This document shows positions 20,958 to 32,156 of a DNA stretch of 64,000 nucleotides, in pieces. The notes beneath the pieces are model-generated. The model did not search any database. It was not told where the DNA came from and saw nothing but the letters and a program-made list of their open reading frames with translations. The stretch is from contig OX337230.1 in assembly GCA_946965045.2 (NCBI GenBank), positions 806,001 through 870,000 on the forward strand, given 5' to 3'. This DNA is from Epithemia pelagica (Eukaryota; Bacillariophyta; Bacillariophyceae; Surirellales; Surirellaceae). Each line of letters opens with the position of its first letter. The stretch's first letter is position 1. Made by a program: the position numbers and the translations under genes.

Positions 20958-22109
20958 ATGATGAAAGTCCACGAACTAGCGGTTTTATACGGGCTGACCT
21001 TTCCAGAGTGCAAAGACAAAACAAGCACACCGCAATGGCAGTCATCTGATTTGCCTCCACTTAGGGGTGGTTGGCCTCGGTTCTATGCGTCTGTGGTTGT
21101 GAAACACCCCGACAACGACCAAGAGGAGATTGTTGTGATACTAGGCGGAACAGAGTGGAGAAGCCACAAAGGACTGAATTCGGTTCATCTTTTGATGATT
21201 GGAAAAGAGGACAAAGAGTGTCATGAGGGACCCGTCATGAACGAGGTTCGACAGGACCCTGCCGCAGTAGTCTGCAATGGCTCTGTGTATGCCCTCGGAG
21301 GATGGAATGACTTGTCTTCGCTGGATACTATAGAACGTATTCCTGTCAGAGACTTGATTCGTCCATCCTCGACAAGTAACAGCACGACCGCATGGACTAC
21401 ATTGGACTGCCGTTTGTCTACTGAGCGAGAAGGATGTGGCGCTGTCGTCGTGCATGACAGATTTATTGTGGTGGCGGGTGGATGGAATGTCGATAAAGTT
21501 GTATTATCTGTGGACATTGTTGACACTGCATCCAACAGTCAATGCTCTGTCTCAGTCGGACCATCGTTGAGCGAAGGTCGGGTGAGCTTTGGAATGGCTG
21601 TGATTGGTCAACGCATTTATGTCGTTGGTGGGAAACAATATGGCATTCCTCTGAGCTCTGTGGAATACCTGGAGTTTGATGACCGGTTGAACGATACCTC
21701 AACAAGTGAGCCATCTGTTTTCCAAACGGCCATGTCCTGGCAAACAGACAAGGATATCTTTCTCGACATGAACCGGCGTGATCATGCTGTGGTCAATGTG
21801 GGATCTTGTCTTGTTATTGTAGGAGGCCGGAAACAAGGAAGCGCCTACTGGGTGAAGGTCGTGCATACTCAACATTCCATTTCATGGAAGCTTCCAGACA
21901 TTACAAGGGGAACAACGAGTCCTTTTAAAGTGCTTGCCTTGTCAGATGGCATTCTTGTGATTGGAGGTGACAACGAGAAAGCGTTTAGTGAAAAACTCTC
22001 ACTTATTGACAAAAACTCGGCAGTGTTTACTCGGATGTTGGAAATGGGCTGGTCGCGGCGCGCGGCTCACCTTCCAACCAAAGACGATGAGAAACAAGAT
22101 TTCTCTTGA
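20958..22109 (+). CDS. Kelch-repeat protein, left copy
   Basis: 383 residues with beta-propeller-type kelch repeats. Visible blades include VYALGGWNDLSSLDTIERI, FIVVAGGWNVDKVVLSVDI, IYVVGGKQYGIPLSSVEYL and ILVIGGDNEKAFSEKLSLI, each with the paired-Gly and spaced hydrophobic pattern. No other domain, so the likely role is protein-protein interaction; partner unknown. The start is the ATG ATG pair at 20958 because upstream codons contain stops. The paralogue at 32157-33557 (-) is nearly identical over the propeller but differs at the C-terminus (here ending ...KDDEKQDFS) and has an open N-terminal extension. An ankyrin gene follows on the same strand. Confidence 0.7.
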   Translation: MMKVHELAVLYGLTFPECKDKTSTPQWQSSDLPPLRGGWPRFYASVVVKHPDNDQEEIVVILGGTEWRSHKGLNSVHLLMIGKEDKECHEGPVMNEVRQDPAAVVCNGSVYALGGWNDLSSLDTIERIPVRDLIRPSSTSNSTTAWTTLDCRLSTEREGCGAVVVHDRFIVVAGGWNVDKVVLSVDIVDTASNSQCSVSVGPSLSEGRVSFGMAVIGQRIYVVGGKQYGIPLSSVEYLEFDDRLNDTSTSEPSVFQTAMSWQTDKDIFLDMNRRDHAVVNVGSCLVIVGGRKQGSAYWVKVVHTQHSISWKLPDITRGTTSPFKVLALSDGILVIGGDNEKAFSEKLSLIDKNSAVFTRMLEMGWSRRAAHLPTKDDEKQDFS

Positions 22110-22663
22110 TGCAGTGAACAACGACGAGCTTCGATTTTTGGAATCGTGTACAGAAAAAGGGTCACCTCAAGAATGGAGGGGTCTTTCATGGAGAAACGAG
22201 CATTGGCCGCGAAAAATAATGATTTCTATTCTTTATTTTAAATTGTTGATGAGTGCGTTTTGTATAAATTGCGCCTCATTCACCTAGGTAGTCATGTACA
22301 GAGTTTGTAGCGGCTATCATCAAGGATCCGCATGTTTCGGACTCGAAAAAACAGAGTTTCAATTGCATTTACAGTCCAGCTCTCAAAGCTTGCATCGTAC
22401 CGTTTGTCATCCTATCGGTACCCTCTGCGATTTGTTTGATTGGCCATTGTTCCAACATAATGAGAGATGAGAGCAATCCCAGATCCAATTTAGATATTAG
22501 GGCCATCGTCCTCTCTGTGTTGTTCCTCGATTTTGTGTGGGAAGTGGCAGGAGCAATTTTTGGAAGGCGCGTCCGGCGCATTCTCAAAGGCATGCGCGCT
22601 TCATTCCTAGCCTTCCCGCCCGGACGAGATTCAGCTCGCACCCAAAAAACCACACATCATACC

Positions 22664-23743
22664 ATGGAAGACGGCCTAACGGTCGTAGACTTGGCGTTCA
22701 GATTACAATGGGACGTGGCGTCGCAACGGGCGAGGCGCTTCCCCCAAGAACTAGTGGAGAAGAACCAGGACGGACAAAATGTCGTGCATCTAGCGGTGGT
22801 GAACGCAGCTCCTCTGCCTCCTTTCTCTTCCGTGCTCCGAATTGAAAGTGAATACATCAAAGAAGCCTGCATGGCAAAAGATAACCGTGGATGGACGCCC
22901 TTAATGTATGCATCTTTCTACTTCGTCTTTGTCGGTTTGGAGAGGCTCCAGGCGCTCGTTGAAGCCTGCCCTGAGGCTGTCGGTATCAAAGACAGTTTGG
23001 GGTCCTCCTGCCTTCACCATTTGTGCTATTCTGCAAGGTCAACTGGAGGGTTTAGCGGTTTGCGACGTGCTCTTGCACGAGCGGAAATTTTAGTCCAAGT
23101 GGAGCCGTCTCTCTGCAGACACGAAGACGATTCAGGGAAAACTCCCATTCATGTTCTCTTTGAGGAATTCGAGGATCAAATCATCACATGCTGGTTATCC
23201 GATGAACCGGACGTCCAACTTGGCATAAATCGCTTTGATGTTGACGGTTTGTGGCTATTCTTTTCCATGCTCCTTCGATGCGCCGACTACTCCAGCCAAG
23301 GCTGCATTCTGCATCAGATTCTTTGTATGCCTTCTCCTCCTCATGCCGTGGTCGTGTTCGCCTGCAGTCGTACGCAGGAACCGCTCATGGTACAAGACGC
23401 CGCCGGAAACACGCCTCTTCATTTGGCCATGCAGAAACAACTCTCGCAGATTGCGTGCTTTTTTATCCAGCGCTTTCCCGAAAGCCTACCCATTCTCAAC
23501 AATGCCGGAGACTCGGCGTTCTCTATAGCGACTCGATCATTTCCCTCGTTCGATCCATGTCTTCGTCTGATGATGACAACATGTCCATACCTGGTGGAAA
23601 CCGTCACGGAAGACTATCAGCTTTACGCGCAACTTTTTGAGAATTTGTTACGTGTGGGAGACTCTGATGACGGCCACTCCGCTGTCTTTGAAATGCTAAG
23701 ACGGCAACCGAGAATTATGGGCGCCGATCGACAAACGGAGTGA
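22664..23743 (+). CDS. Ankyrin-repeat protein, left copy
   Basis: About 360 residues from the ATG at 22664 (accATGg context). Ankyrin-like units include NQDGQNVVHLAV, DNRGWTPLMYASF, DSLGSSCLHHLC, DSGKTPIHVLFEE and DAAGNTPLHLAMQ. The type is common in expanded diatom families; function unknown. The frame is open upstream to an ATG at 22436. That extension would add a hydrophobic segment (IVLSVLFLDFVWEVAGAIF) and a basic patch FGRRVRRILKG shared with the paralogue, so a longer membrane-anchored form is possible. The paralogue at 30485-31576 (-) shares the whole repeat region, including the ending DRQTE. Confidence 0.7.
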   Translation: MEDGLTVVDLAFRLQWDVASQRARRFPQELVEKNQDGQNVVHLAVVNAAPLPPFSSVLRIESEYIKEACMAKDNRGWTPLMYASFYFVFVGLERLQALVEACPEAVGIKDSLGSSCLHHLCYSARSTGGFSGLRRALARAEILVQVEPSLCRHEDDSGKTPIHVLFEEFEDQIITCWLSDEPDVQLGINRFDVDGLWLFFSMLLRCADYSSQGCILHQILCMPSPPHAVVVFACSRTQEPLMVQDAAGNTPLHLAMQKQLSQIACFFIQRFPESLPILNNAGDSAFSIATRSFPSFDPCLRLMMTTCPYLVETVTEDYQLYAQLFENLLRVGDSDDGHSAVFEMLRRQPRIMGADRQTE

Positions 23744-24204
23744 ACTGCTTGTCTTTGGTTCTCATTGCGAGCGTGGTTACTTACCAACAAAAACCTCCCT
23801 TTATACGATCGCCATTCATAGAAGACGATCGGTATCGGATGATGTGTGGTTGTTTCTCTTTGACCTGGAAGCCCATCGCACAAGACGTAAACGGAAGATT
23901 CCTGGACTCGGAGGAGGAACGACCTTCCAAAACCCGTACCTTGTGCTGGGAGCGAAACCACCGGGGTCATTCGACGTTTCTCGATATAATGATACCTTTT
24001 GGGGAAGGTCAGATCCCCAACCTTGTTTCGTTTCATAAGCCACCAAGGTCTGCCTGTCCACGGTATCATGTGCATGAAAGCTTCTTGCTACAATAGAAGA
24101 GTACTACCAAACATTTCATTGCTCGATTTTTTACAACGAAGTCAGAGAACACGGTTTCTAAACTAGTGCTTCCATTTCTCTTTTTTTGTATAGGATTTAT
24201 CTTT
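23744..24204. other. Inner end of left duplication arm and 3' flank of glutathione synthetase
   Basis: Duplication homology continues to about 23861 and then stops. I see no gene in the remainder. Confidence 0.5.
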
Positions 24205-26253
24205 CTATTCGACCAGATAGGGACTGGAGAGTGTGGCAAATCCGGCCGCGACACCTCCTTCATCGACATGACTGAATTTGGTCCGCAACAAGAATCCGGC
24301 ATACTCATTGTGGACAACGGTACCATCGTGGGAGGTTACAATGGTACCAAAACAACCCAATTCCGAAATACTGGGTCCACTTCCCTCGACTTGTCCACTG
24401 CGCAACAAGACGGCTCGTTGTTCCGGCGGAAAGAGTCGTTCCATGAGAATAAATTCTCCCAAGACGGAATGATCGACCGTGGGAGATGGCTTGTCCAAAT
24501 CGGTAATGTGCAATCGCAAGCGTTCTTCCATTTGTTTGCCATAAAAATTGTATCCTCCACCTTCTCGTTGAGGTTTCAACACGTACTTGGAATCTTGTCC
24601 GTGGACCAAAATATCCTGAACAGCCCGGTAATCGTCCTCCACCATGTCCGGTCCCAAGGTATACAAGCCCGCAAAGACGGCTCGCAGTGCCGGAATGGCC
24701 TCGTTGGTAATTTGGTCCGCCGTCACCGTGGCCGTGGGTTGCAAGAGCGATTCCAAGACACCGGGTCGAGCCAAGGCTTGCTGCACTTTTTTGGTGCCCA
24801 CCAAATGATAGCCCAAACTGGGTGATTTGGTGGCCACGGATTGTTCCAAAATCGTTCGTGCCTTCCATTCCGACTCCCCAAAGTAGTCTGTGGGAGCATA
24901 GCCCGCTCGGTAATACACCACTGCCACCGTTTGAGAAGTTGTCTTACTGTTGTTGTTGTTGGTTTCCACCAAGGTCAAGAGGCCCGTTTCCGAATCCACC
25001 TTGGCAATCTGCGCCAATTCCGAAAGAGATTTCCGCACCACGGTCCATCCATGGGCTTGGGTCAATTGAAATTCCAACAATCGTTGATCGACCGTATTGG
25101 TTTCTCCGGGTTGTACCACAAACAAGACGATCGGTTTTTGCAGTGGTTGAAATCGGGTTTCAAACTGTTGTGCGGCCACATGCAAGGCGTGGGCCAATCG
25201 TTCCAAGGCGGGATTTTCGGGAACACCATCTGCCGACGCCGTCGTCGTGGTAGTGGTGCCCGTGTGTTTCAGGACGGCTTGTTTGTTGTGTTGCAAAAAG
25301 GTTTGAACGGCTTCGTCCGTCGCCGACGTGGTGGTCAAGTGTCGATGCAGGGCAGCGACGCGAGTCGACAAGGCTCCAAAGGAGGCAGCAATCGTATTCA
25401 ATTCCACTTGTTTCAAACCACCCGCCGATGGATGCAACATGTAATCGGATCGAAACAAACCCAATCGATCCGCTTGACGGGCAAACTTGTTGTTGTCGTT
25501 GTCGTTGTCATTAAAATAAATTTGCTTGTAGAGTTTCAACAATTGCGCGGTAAAGGGATCCGCTTCCAAGACGGGTTGCAAGGTCCGTTCCAAAAAGTCG
25601 AGATTGTGACTGGTTTGTTCCACCAAGATATTAAACCAGGGTGCCACCGTTTGGGCTTGGACAAAGGCCGATTTGGGAAAGGCATTGGGCAAGAGGGAAA
25701 TGGGGGCACATTCAAAATACGACGTCGACTGTTTCTTGTTGTTCTTGCTGCTGTCGTCGTCGTGTTCATTCGAATGATCGGTTTGTCGACGTTCCACCAA
25801 AATACCACTGACCGACGCAAAACTACTGGCCGTGGCCGCCAACGAGTCCAAGGGCAACTCCATGGTCATGATACGAGCGTCGTCCTTGTCGTGGGCGTCC
25901 AATGCTTGTTGTTCCAAGCGACGTTCTTCCTCTTCGTTTTCTTCGTTTTCTTCTTGTTGATGTTGGTCGGCCGACGGCATGGCACACAGACTCGTTCTGG
26001 GTGCGTGGAATTGGCTGCGATGCACTCCAAAGGGCTGTCGTAGATGACAGTCAACGGCGTGGTTGTTGTTACTGGAAGAGTCGGTTGGAATGGCCGCAAT
26101 GGAAAAGGACGAAACGTGCAATCCCCCAAAACAAAGGAAACAGAGGAGCACAAATCCAAAACGTTGTCCAAGAGGCGAGAAACTGCAACTGATACTGAGA
26201 GCAAACGGCGACGAAAACAATGACAAACGCCAATCCAATGATGCAAGGTTCAT
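24205..26253 (-). CDS. GSS: Glutathione synthetase (eukaryotic type)
   Basis: ATP-grasp enzyme that joins gamma-glutamylcysteine and glycine, the second step of glutathione synthesis. A single exon of about 680 residues, against roughly 475 for typical homologues; the extra length is an N-terminal pre-sequence and low-complexity inserts. Family motifs in order: FNILVEQTSHNLDFLE, LGLFRSDYMLHP, QVELNTIAASFG, VVYYRAGYAPTDY, the glycine-rich ATP loop YVLKPQREGGGYNFYG, EFILMERLFPP, and the C-terminal RTKFSHVDEGGVAAGF. The first 45 residues contain a strongly hydrophobic stretch (FVLLCFLCFGGLHVSSFS), which suggests a signal or plastid pre-sequence. I took the ATG at 26253; an ATG eight codons upstream (26277) is also open. 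The gene lies in the core between the two duplication arms. Confidence 0.92.
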   Translation of the reverse strand: MNLASLDWRLSLFSSPFALSISCSFSPLGQRFGFVLLCFLCFGGLHVSSFSIAAIPTDSSSNNNHAVDCHLRQPFGVHRSQFHAPRTSLCAMPSADQHQQEENEENEEEERRLEQQALDAHDKDDARIMTMELPLDSLAATASSFASVSGILVERRQTDHSNEHDDDSSKNNKKQSTSYFECAPISLLPNAFPKSAFVQAQTVAPWFNILVEQTSHNLDFLERTLQPVLEADPFTAQLLKLYKQIYFNDNDNDNNKFARQADRLGLFRSDYMLHPSAGGLKQVELNTIAASFGALSTRVAALHRHLTTTSATDEAVQTFLQHNKQAVLKHTGTTTTTTASADGVPENPALERLAHALHVAAQQFETRFQPLQKPIVLFVVQPGETNTVDQRLLEFQLTQAHGWTVVRKSLSELAQIAKVDSETGLLTLVETNNNNSKTTSQTVAVVYYRAGYAPTDYFGESEWKARTILEQSVATKSPSLGYHLVGTKKVQQALARPGVLESLLQPTATVTADQITNEAIPALRAVFAGLYTLGPDMVEDDYRAVQDILVHGQDSKYVLKPQREGGGYNFYGKQMEERLRLHITDLDKPSPTVDHSVLGEFILMERLFPPEQRAVLLRSGQVEGSGPSISELGCFGTIVTSHDGTVVHNEYAGFLLRTKFSHVDEGGVAAGFATLSSPYLVE

Positions 26254-27424
26254 GGAACGGTCACACCCTTTCGTCAATCAGAGATTTTTATGCACCCGCT
26301 GTATCTATTAGAGTCAGTAGAGCTTCTCGTTGTGTTGTTTTGTATCTCTCGTATTGTTTGGTGGTCGTCGATCTTGTTCTTCCTGCTTGGGTGCGTGTGC
26401 GGATTGCGGATGCGGAGCGAGATTATTCCAATCGGGATCTTGGAGAATCTTTTGTGATCCAGAGAAATGGATGACGTAGTACTCCTTATGAGAGACAAAT
26501 TCTAGTATTGACCAAAATGTAGAAAGGCCCTTTGGGAATCGCGCCGGTACGCCCTCCCCCCAAAACGCGGGGCGGTGGCCGTCGGTGTTGGGGATCTGAG
26601 GAAGCCTGGATTGTCGGTTGGACTTCTACAAGGTACGAGTATGACCCATAGGTAGATAGACTACCTAGTTATGACAACTACGAACGAATAGCATGATCCA
26701 TTAGAAGTAGTTGCGCCGTCGCTATTCGCTATCCGCCTATCTTGGTTTCGCTCCAACAATATTATTTTTAGTTCCAGAGGAAGATACCAACAACGAATCT
26801 ATCCAAAGAAACTTTTTCATCTATATTCGAATCATAGATATGAGTTAAGTCGGCCTCATGTCGTACGAGCCGAGTCCGCACAGGAGAGATGAGCGCCTGG
26901 ACACCGTTGCGACCTACGGAGCACTCCGTAGCAGCAATCGCACTCCAAAGAGAAGGACATGTGAATCACGCTCTTGAATCTCCACAGACGATGTGCAAAA
27001 GAATAAGACTTCCCCCAGCACAAACAGCGATCCGTAGTATACTTCTATATCTTCTAGACCATCACATTCTTGAATTTCCAAAGAGTTCCCCCAGACAGAA
27101 TGTCTCCGTAGTATTTCCGTATAGAAGTAGTCTCTAGTATAGATCTCTCGATCTTGGACAGCCCTGTGGCTGGCCGCGCCGTACACGTCTACTTGGGGGA
27201 GAAAATCGATCTAATCATTTTTCCTCGTAGTGGTTGCAGGAGGGCGACTGTAGATCGTTCGGACAATCCAGACACTGACGAACTACGCCTATCACGCTGC
27301 CCAAGGTATAATCAAAGCGGTCCATAAAAAACGAAACACCGACTCAAGTCGACTGTCTCGTATCGCAAAACTCCTGAAACTGAAAGGAGTAGGTGAAACT
27401 CTTTGTTCCTCAACGTCCTTCACC
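26254..27424. other. Divergent intergenic region between glutathione synthetase and the VWA gene
   Basis: About 1.2 kb. It contains loosely repeated pieces around 26990-27150 (tcccccag ... ccgtagtat) and a GC-rich patch near 26545-26585. No gene recognised. Both promoters are presumably here. Confidence 0.45.
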
Positions 27425-29718
27425 ATGATGCGACGTTTGCCCCTCCTACTCCATTCAAACTGCAAGAGTATCCTCAGTTTGTGTCTGTTCTTACAGTCTG
27501 TGGTACTCATTCATGCCTTTGACACGGTCGCATTCGATTTGGTCGTTGAAAAACTCAAATCCGATATCCACGAGTTTGCCGACCAGGTAGAGTTCTTGTT
27601 TGAGTCTCGGTGCGCCCCGGAAACCATGAATTCGTGTCTTTTGGCAAACTTTGGAGAGTGTCAAAGCGAGCCCTATCCACAACAAGAATGCGTGGGAGGG
27701 CCCAACTATGGCATTGCCGCGTGTGGGTACTCGGAAGAAACACCCTCCTGTTCCGGTTACCAAGACTTTTATTCCTCGTAAGTCATTGCTATGCATCCAG
27801 CAAGACTATCTTGTATTGTCTCCTTCATCTGTTCTAACCCTCTTCGTCCATCCACGCCGTTTTCTCTACCACATTCCTTTTCTCCATGAACAAAGGACCG
27901 TCCGCATTCGGGGCAAAGATGCCAATGGTTTGGAAGGCAACCCAACCGATCCCCAGCTAATCGAATCTATTTGCTTTACCCGCACCTTGGATGAGTGGTT
28001 CGTCCAGAAACGTCAGCAAGATGAGGTGTATTACAAGAAGCTAGGTGTTGAGCCTCGATCCATGTACTTTGGGAGCCGCCACGGATCCTTTCGGATCTTT
28101 CCGGCCCGACAATCCAAAACCTGCGGCGACTACGATCCAACCATCCGTCCGTGGTATGTCGCCGGGAGCAGCGGACCCAAGACTGTAGTGCTCATTTTAG
28201 ATACCTCGGGATCCATGCAAACCGGAGGCCGGATGAACCTTCTCAAGCAGGCAGCGAAAAGGATTGTGTGGACCTTGACAATCTCAGACCGTGTCTTGAT
28301 TGTCCCTTTTTCAAATGCTTCCCACCCGATCACGGACCCCGAAGGTTTCATGTTCCGAGCCACTAAGTATAACAAAGAACTGCTTGTATCCAAAATTGAC
28401 CGGCTCGAAGCAGGAGGATCCACCAACTTCTATTCTGCCTTTTCACAAGCCTTTGAAGCCCTAGAGCTGTCTCGGCAAGAGGAAGAAACTGCCAACTGCA
28501 ACACGGCTATTCTCTTCTTGACAGGTAGGTTTCCGCACTGTTCTTGTACTGGTAATTTTGGTGACGCTTCTGACATCCCTTGCTCCATTTTCCATACCTT
28601 TCTGGTTGTACGTAGACGGAGTGAACACCGATGGACCCGGCGTGGATCAAGTCTCGGCTCTGGTCGAAGAACGCCTATCTTATTTTTCCCAAGAGATGGG
28701 TCGACCACCCTTACTTTTCACGTACAGTGTGAGCGAGGAAAGCCAGGTGCATGTCTTTCCCAAACAACTCGCATGTCAGGTGGAATTCGGCCTGTGGTCC
28801 AAGATTGTCAATGACGCCGACATTGTGGATTCCTTATCCAGTTACTACCAATTGTTTGCCTTGGGTCTGGGAACGGAACGGAATCGAAATTTCGCAAGTT
28901 GGGTTCAGCCCTATCAATTCTTTACTGGAAATGCTCTGGGAACAACCATTTCGGTACCAGTGTTTGATCGTCGTCATCCGGTTCCACTTTTCTTGGGAGT
29001 TGTGGGAATGGATTTCCCCATTGCGGCGTTGGATGCGGCCTTGGCAACCGATACGACTGCGGATTCCCAGGCGGTACGAGCCGAGAGTATTAAACGCATT
29101 GTCGAGTCTTCCCAAGCAAGCTGTCCCGTAGAACTGGGCTTAAGCCAGTGCGAATTGGAAGAATACCGCCGGCTGAGTGCACCGGACCAAGAAGCAGTGT
29201 GCGGCATTGAAAACTGCACCGGTGTACCAAAGGTTCAAGAAGAAGCCTGTCCGACCGTGTCGGATTATCCCCAGCAGGTCTTTGTATCCAGTGCAACTGT
29301 GAGAGCCACCAACAACCCGGACTATAACGAGCAAGTCTGCTGCAACACCGCGGACCCTCAAGACTATACGGAACTTGGTGGTGATGGAGAACTTGACGAC
29401 ACGTGTACAGTGGCTCTCACTACTCCACGAGAGAATGACGAGAGGAGCAGCTCCAAATCCAATCATGGCATGATTGTTGGCATTGTGGTGGGCGGTGTGG
29501 GCTTTGGTCTTTTGGTGGCCGCTTTCCTTCTCATCCGCAAGAGGCGCAAGGCCAAAGGGAACCACGATACTACAGCAACGAGCCGATCCAGTACCATACG
29601 GGTGAAAGCACACCCCACCGCGACGGATCCTGGTTCCGCGGAATCACCTGCCGTGAAAATGGCCATGGCACCTGTCGCGATTGTGTGGTCCACCGACGTT
29701 CCCCACACTGCACAGTAG
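27425..29718 (+). CDS. Single-pass membrane protein with extracellular VWA domain (alpha2/delta-like)
   Basis: Type I membrane protein. A signal peptide (ILSLCLFLQSVVLIHA) precedes a cysteine-rich region. The VWA domain has an intact metal-ion site, VVLILDTSGSMQTGGRMNLL, and is preceded by IRPWYVAGSSGPK. The region after it (ISVPVFDRRHPVPLFLGVVGMDFPIAAL) looks like a Cache-type sensor half. Near the C-terminus is one membrane helix (GMIVGIVVGGVGFGLLVAAF) followed by LIRKRRKAK and a short cytoplasmic tail. This order resembles VWA-Cache proteins related to calcium-channel alpha2/delta subunits. Exons are 27425-27777, 27896-28524 and 28616-29718; introns of 118 and 91 bp have GT-AG ends, with junctions YSSTVRIRGK and FLTDGVNTDG. 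Ligand unknown. Confidence 0.75.
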
Positions 29719-29751
29719 AAATATCGTGTGTGCAGGACATGACAGCAATCG

Positions 29752-30312
29752 TCACGCGAAGGTACTACACCATGTGTGTGTATGATTCCAAAGACCAATT
29801 CCATGTTGTAAGAAAGACACAGCCATCTCCGAGTCAGATCGATTCAAACAGGACCGCGAAAAAACAAAATTAGTTTCATTTGATGTATTCTCGTATGGCT
29901 TTCGTATAGGTCTCTGTCTTATGAGGGTGGAGGTGGGAATCTCACCGTACGCCCTGCAATTTTCAGTCCCCAAACCGCAAGGCTCTTCCAAAGGGACAAT
30001 CCCAGTTCGGTCAACGAAATTGCCATAATGGTCATCAAAAGCTGTTGCTGTCTCGCTGTCCCTCTCCATGGTCCAAATGTCCTCTACATCATCAACCGGT
30101 AGATCCCTTTTCAGTTGTTGTTGTTGTTGCTGCGGAGGATAAGGCACGGGATCCTGGAAATAAAATCGAGTACCGCTGATTTCCATTGAGAAATCTTGAC
30201 ACATACATGTCGAGAAAGAATGGCATGACCGTCTGGGTCGCGCAACGTCATCTACCGACCACATTTCGATCCGCTGGAAAACCCCTGTTTGCTGCAATGA
30301 GAGAATTGTCAC
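29752..30312 (-). CDS. Doubtful hypothetical protein
   Basis: A 186-residue open frame with an acidic middle (DDVEDIWTMERDSETATAFD) and a short Gln run. It matches no family I know and ends just before the right duplication arm. It may be a real small gene, a gene remnant at the duplication boundary, or chance. Confidence 0.2.
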   Translation of the reverse strand: MTILSLQQTGVFQRIEMWSVDDVARPRRSCHSFSTCMCQDFSMEISGTRFYFQDPVPYPPQQQQQQLKRDLPVDDVEDIWTMERDSETATAFDDHYGNFVDRTGIVPLEEPCGLGTENCRAYGEIPTSTLIRQRPIRKPYENTSNETNFVFSRSCLNRSDSEMAVSFLQHGIGLWNHTHTWCSTFA

Positions 30313-30484
30313 TCGCCTCGATCGAGAGTATCACGCGATCCCAACAGAACCAGAGAAGCTTTGCGAAGAGACACAACCAAACATCGTCCGATACCGATGG
30401 TCCTCTTTCACTGGCGATAGCAGTATGGAGGGACTTTGTCGTTGGTAATAACCACGCTCGTAATGAGAACAGAACACAAGCAGT

Positions 30485-31576
30485 TCACTCCGTTTGTCGA
30501 TCGGTGCCCATAATTCTCGGTCGCCGTCTTAGCATTTCAAAGACAGCGGAGTGGCCGTCATCATAGTCTCCTGCACGCAACAAATTCTCAAAAAGTTGCG
30601 CGTAAAGCTGATAGTCTTCCGTGACGGTTTCCACCAGGTATGGACATGTTGTCATCATCAGACGAAGACATAGATCGAACGAGGGAAATGATCGAGTCGC
30701 TATAGAGAACGCCGATTCTCCAGCATTGTTGAGAATGGGTACGCTTTGGGGAAAGCGTTTGATCAAAAAACAGGCAATCTTCGAGAGATGTTTCTGCATG
30801 GCCAAATGAAGAGGCGTGTTTCCGGCGGCGTCTTGTACCATGAGCGGTTCCTGCGTACGACTGCAGGCGAGCACGACCAAGGCACGAGGAGGAGAAGGCA
30901 TACAAAGAATTTGGTGCAGAATGCAGCCATGGCTGGAATATTCGGCACATCGAAGGAGCATGGAAGATAATAGCCACAAACCGTCAGTATCATGGCTAAG
31001 TATGAAAAGACAGATGTCCGGTTCATCGGGTTCCCAGAATTCGTTGATTTGATCCTCGAATTCCTCAAAGAGAACATGAATGGGAGTTTTCCCTGAATGA
31101 TCTTGGTGTCTGCAGAGAGACGGCTCCACTTGGACAAACATTTCCGCTCGTTCATGAGCAAGTTCCCAACCAATCCCTCCTGTTGAAATTGCATAATTAC
31201 AAAGATGATGAAGGCAGGAGGACCCCGCATCATCTTTGATACCGACAGCCTCGGGGCAGGCGTCAACGAGCGCCTGGAACCTCTCCAAACGGAATCGGAA
31301 AGTGTCGAAGTAGAAAGATGCATACATTAAGGGCGTCCATCCACGGTTATCTTTTGCCATGCAGGCTTCCTTAACGTGTTCACTGTCATTTTGGAGCAAG
31401 GAAGAGAAGAGAGGCAGAGGAGGTTCGATCGCCACCGCCAGATGCACGGCATTTCTTCCATCCTGGTTCTTCTCCACTAGTTCTTGGGGGAAGCGCCTCG
31501 CCCGTTGCGACGCCACGTCCCATCGACATCTGAACATCAAGTCTACGACCGTCAGACCGTCAAATTCGTCTTCCAT
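30485..31576 (-). CDS. Ankyrin-repeat protein, right copy
   Basis: About 363 residues from the ATG at 31576 (accATGg context, MEDEFDGLTVVDL). The ankyrin units match the left copy: NQDGRNAVHLAV, DNRGWTPLMYASF, DHSGKTPIHVLFEE, DAAGNTPLHLAMQ. Differences are in-frame, for example YFDTFRFRLERF against YFVFVGLERL, so codon structure has been kept. The frame is also open upstream to 31738, adding a cysteine-rich stretch instead of the hydrophobic one in the left copy, but keeping FGRRVRRILKG. Function unknown. Confidence 0.7.
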   Translation of the reverse strand: MEDEFDGLTVVDLMFRCRWDVASQRARRFPQELVEKNQDGRNAVHLAVAIEPPLPLFSSLLQNDSEHVKEACMAKDNRGWTPLMYASFYFDTFRFRLERFQALVDACPEAVGIKDDAGSSCLHHLCNYAISTGGIGWELAHERAEMFVQVEPSLCRHQDHSGKTPIHVLFEEFEDQINEFWEPDEPDICLFILSHDTDGLWLLSSMLLRCAEYSSHGCILHQILCMPSPPRALVVLACSRTQEPLMVQDAAGNTPLHLAMQKHLSKIACFLIKRFPQSVPILNNAGESAFSIATRSFPSFDLCLRLMMTTCPYLVETVTEDYQLYAQLFENLLRAGDYDDGHSAVFEMLRRRPRIMGTDRQTE

Positions 31577-32156
31577 GGTGGTTTGGGTGCGACGATGATT
31601 GCGCCGCTGTGAATCACGTCCGGGAAAAGGCTCGTTTGCACGCATGCCTTTGAGAATGCGCCGGACGCGCCTTCCAAAAATGTTTCTTCCACACAAAATC
31701 GAGGAACAACACAGCGAGCAGCGAGGACGATGGTCCATGGCTATCCCTAATATCTAAATTGGATCGAGGATTGCTCTCATTTTGTTGGAACAATGGCCAC
31801 TCAAACAATCACAGAGGGTACTGATAGGATGACAAACGGTACGATGCAAGCTTTGATAGCTGGACTGTAAGTACAATTGAAAATAAGGTTTTCATTGAGT
31901 CCGAAACATGCGGATCCTTGATGATAGCCGCTTCAAACTGACTACCTAGATGAATGAGGCGCAATTTATACAAAACGCACTCATCTACAATTTAAAAGAA
32001 GGAATAGCAATCATATTTTTCGCGGCCAATGCTCGTTTCTCCATGAAACACCCCTCCATTCTTGAGATGACCCTTTTTCTGTACACGATTCCAAAAATCG
32101 AAGCTCGTCGTTGTTCACTGCATCCAAAGAAATATTGTTTCTCAGCGTCTTTGGTT

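Larger units (their letters stand above)
20443..23861 (+). repeat. Left arm of a large inverted segmental duplication
   Basis: About 3.4 kb that recurs in reverse orientation at about 30367-33826. Both arms carry the same order, a kelch gene then an ankyrin gene, with long stretches of identical codons. Homology ends near 23861, after the ankyrin stop. Confidence 0.9.

Noticed and set aside
24841-26043. Plus-strand open frame (400 codons) opposite glutathione synthetase
   Set aside because: Antisense shadow rich in Gly/Arg/Gln; the sense frame has all family motifs.
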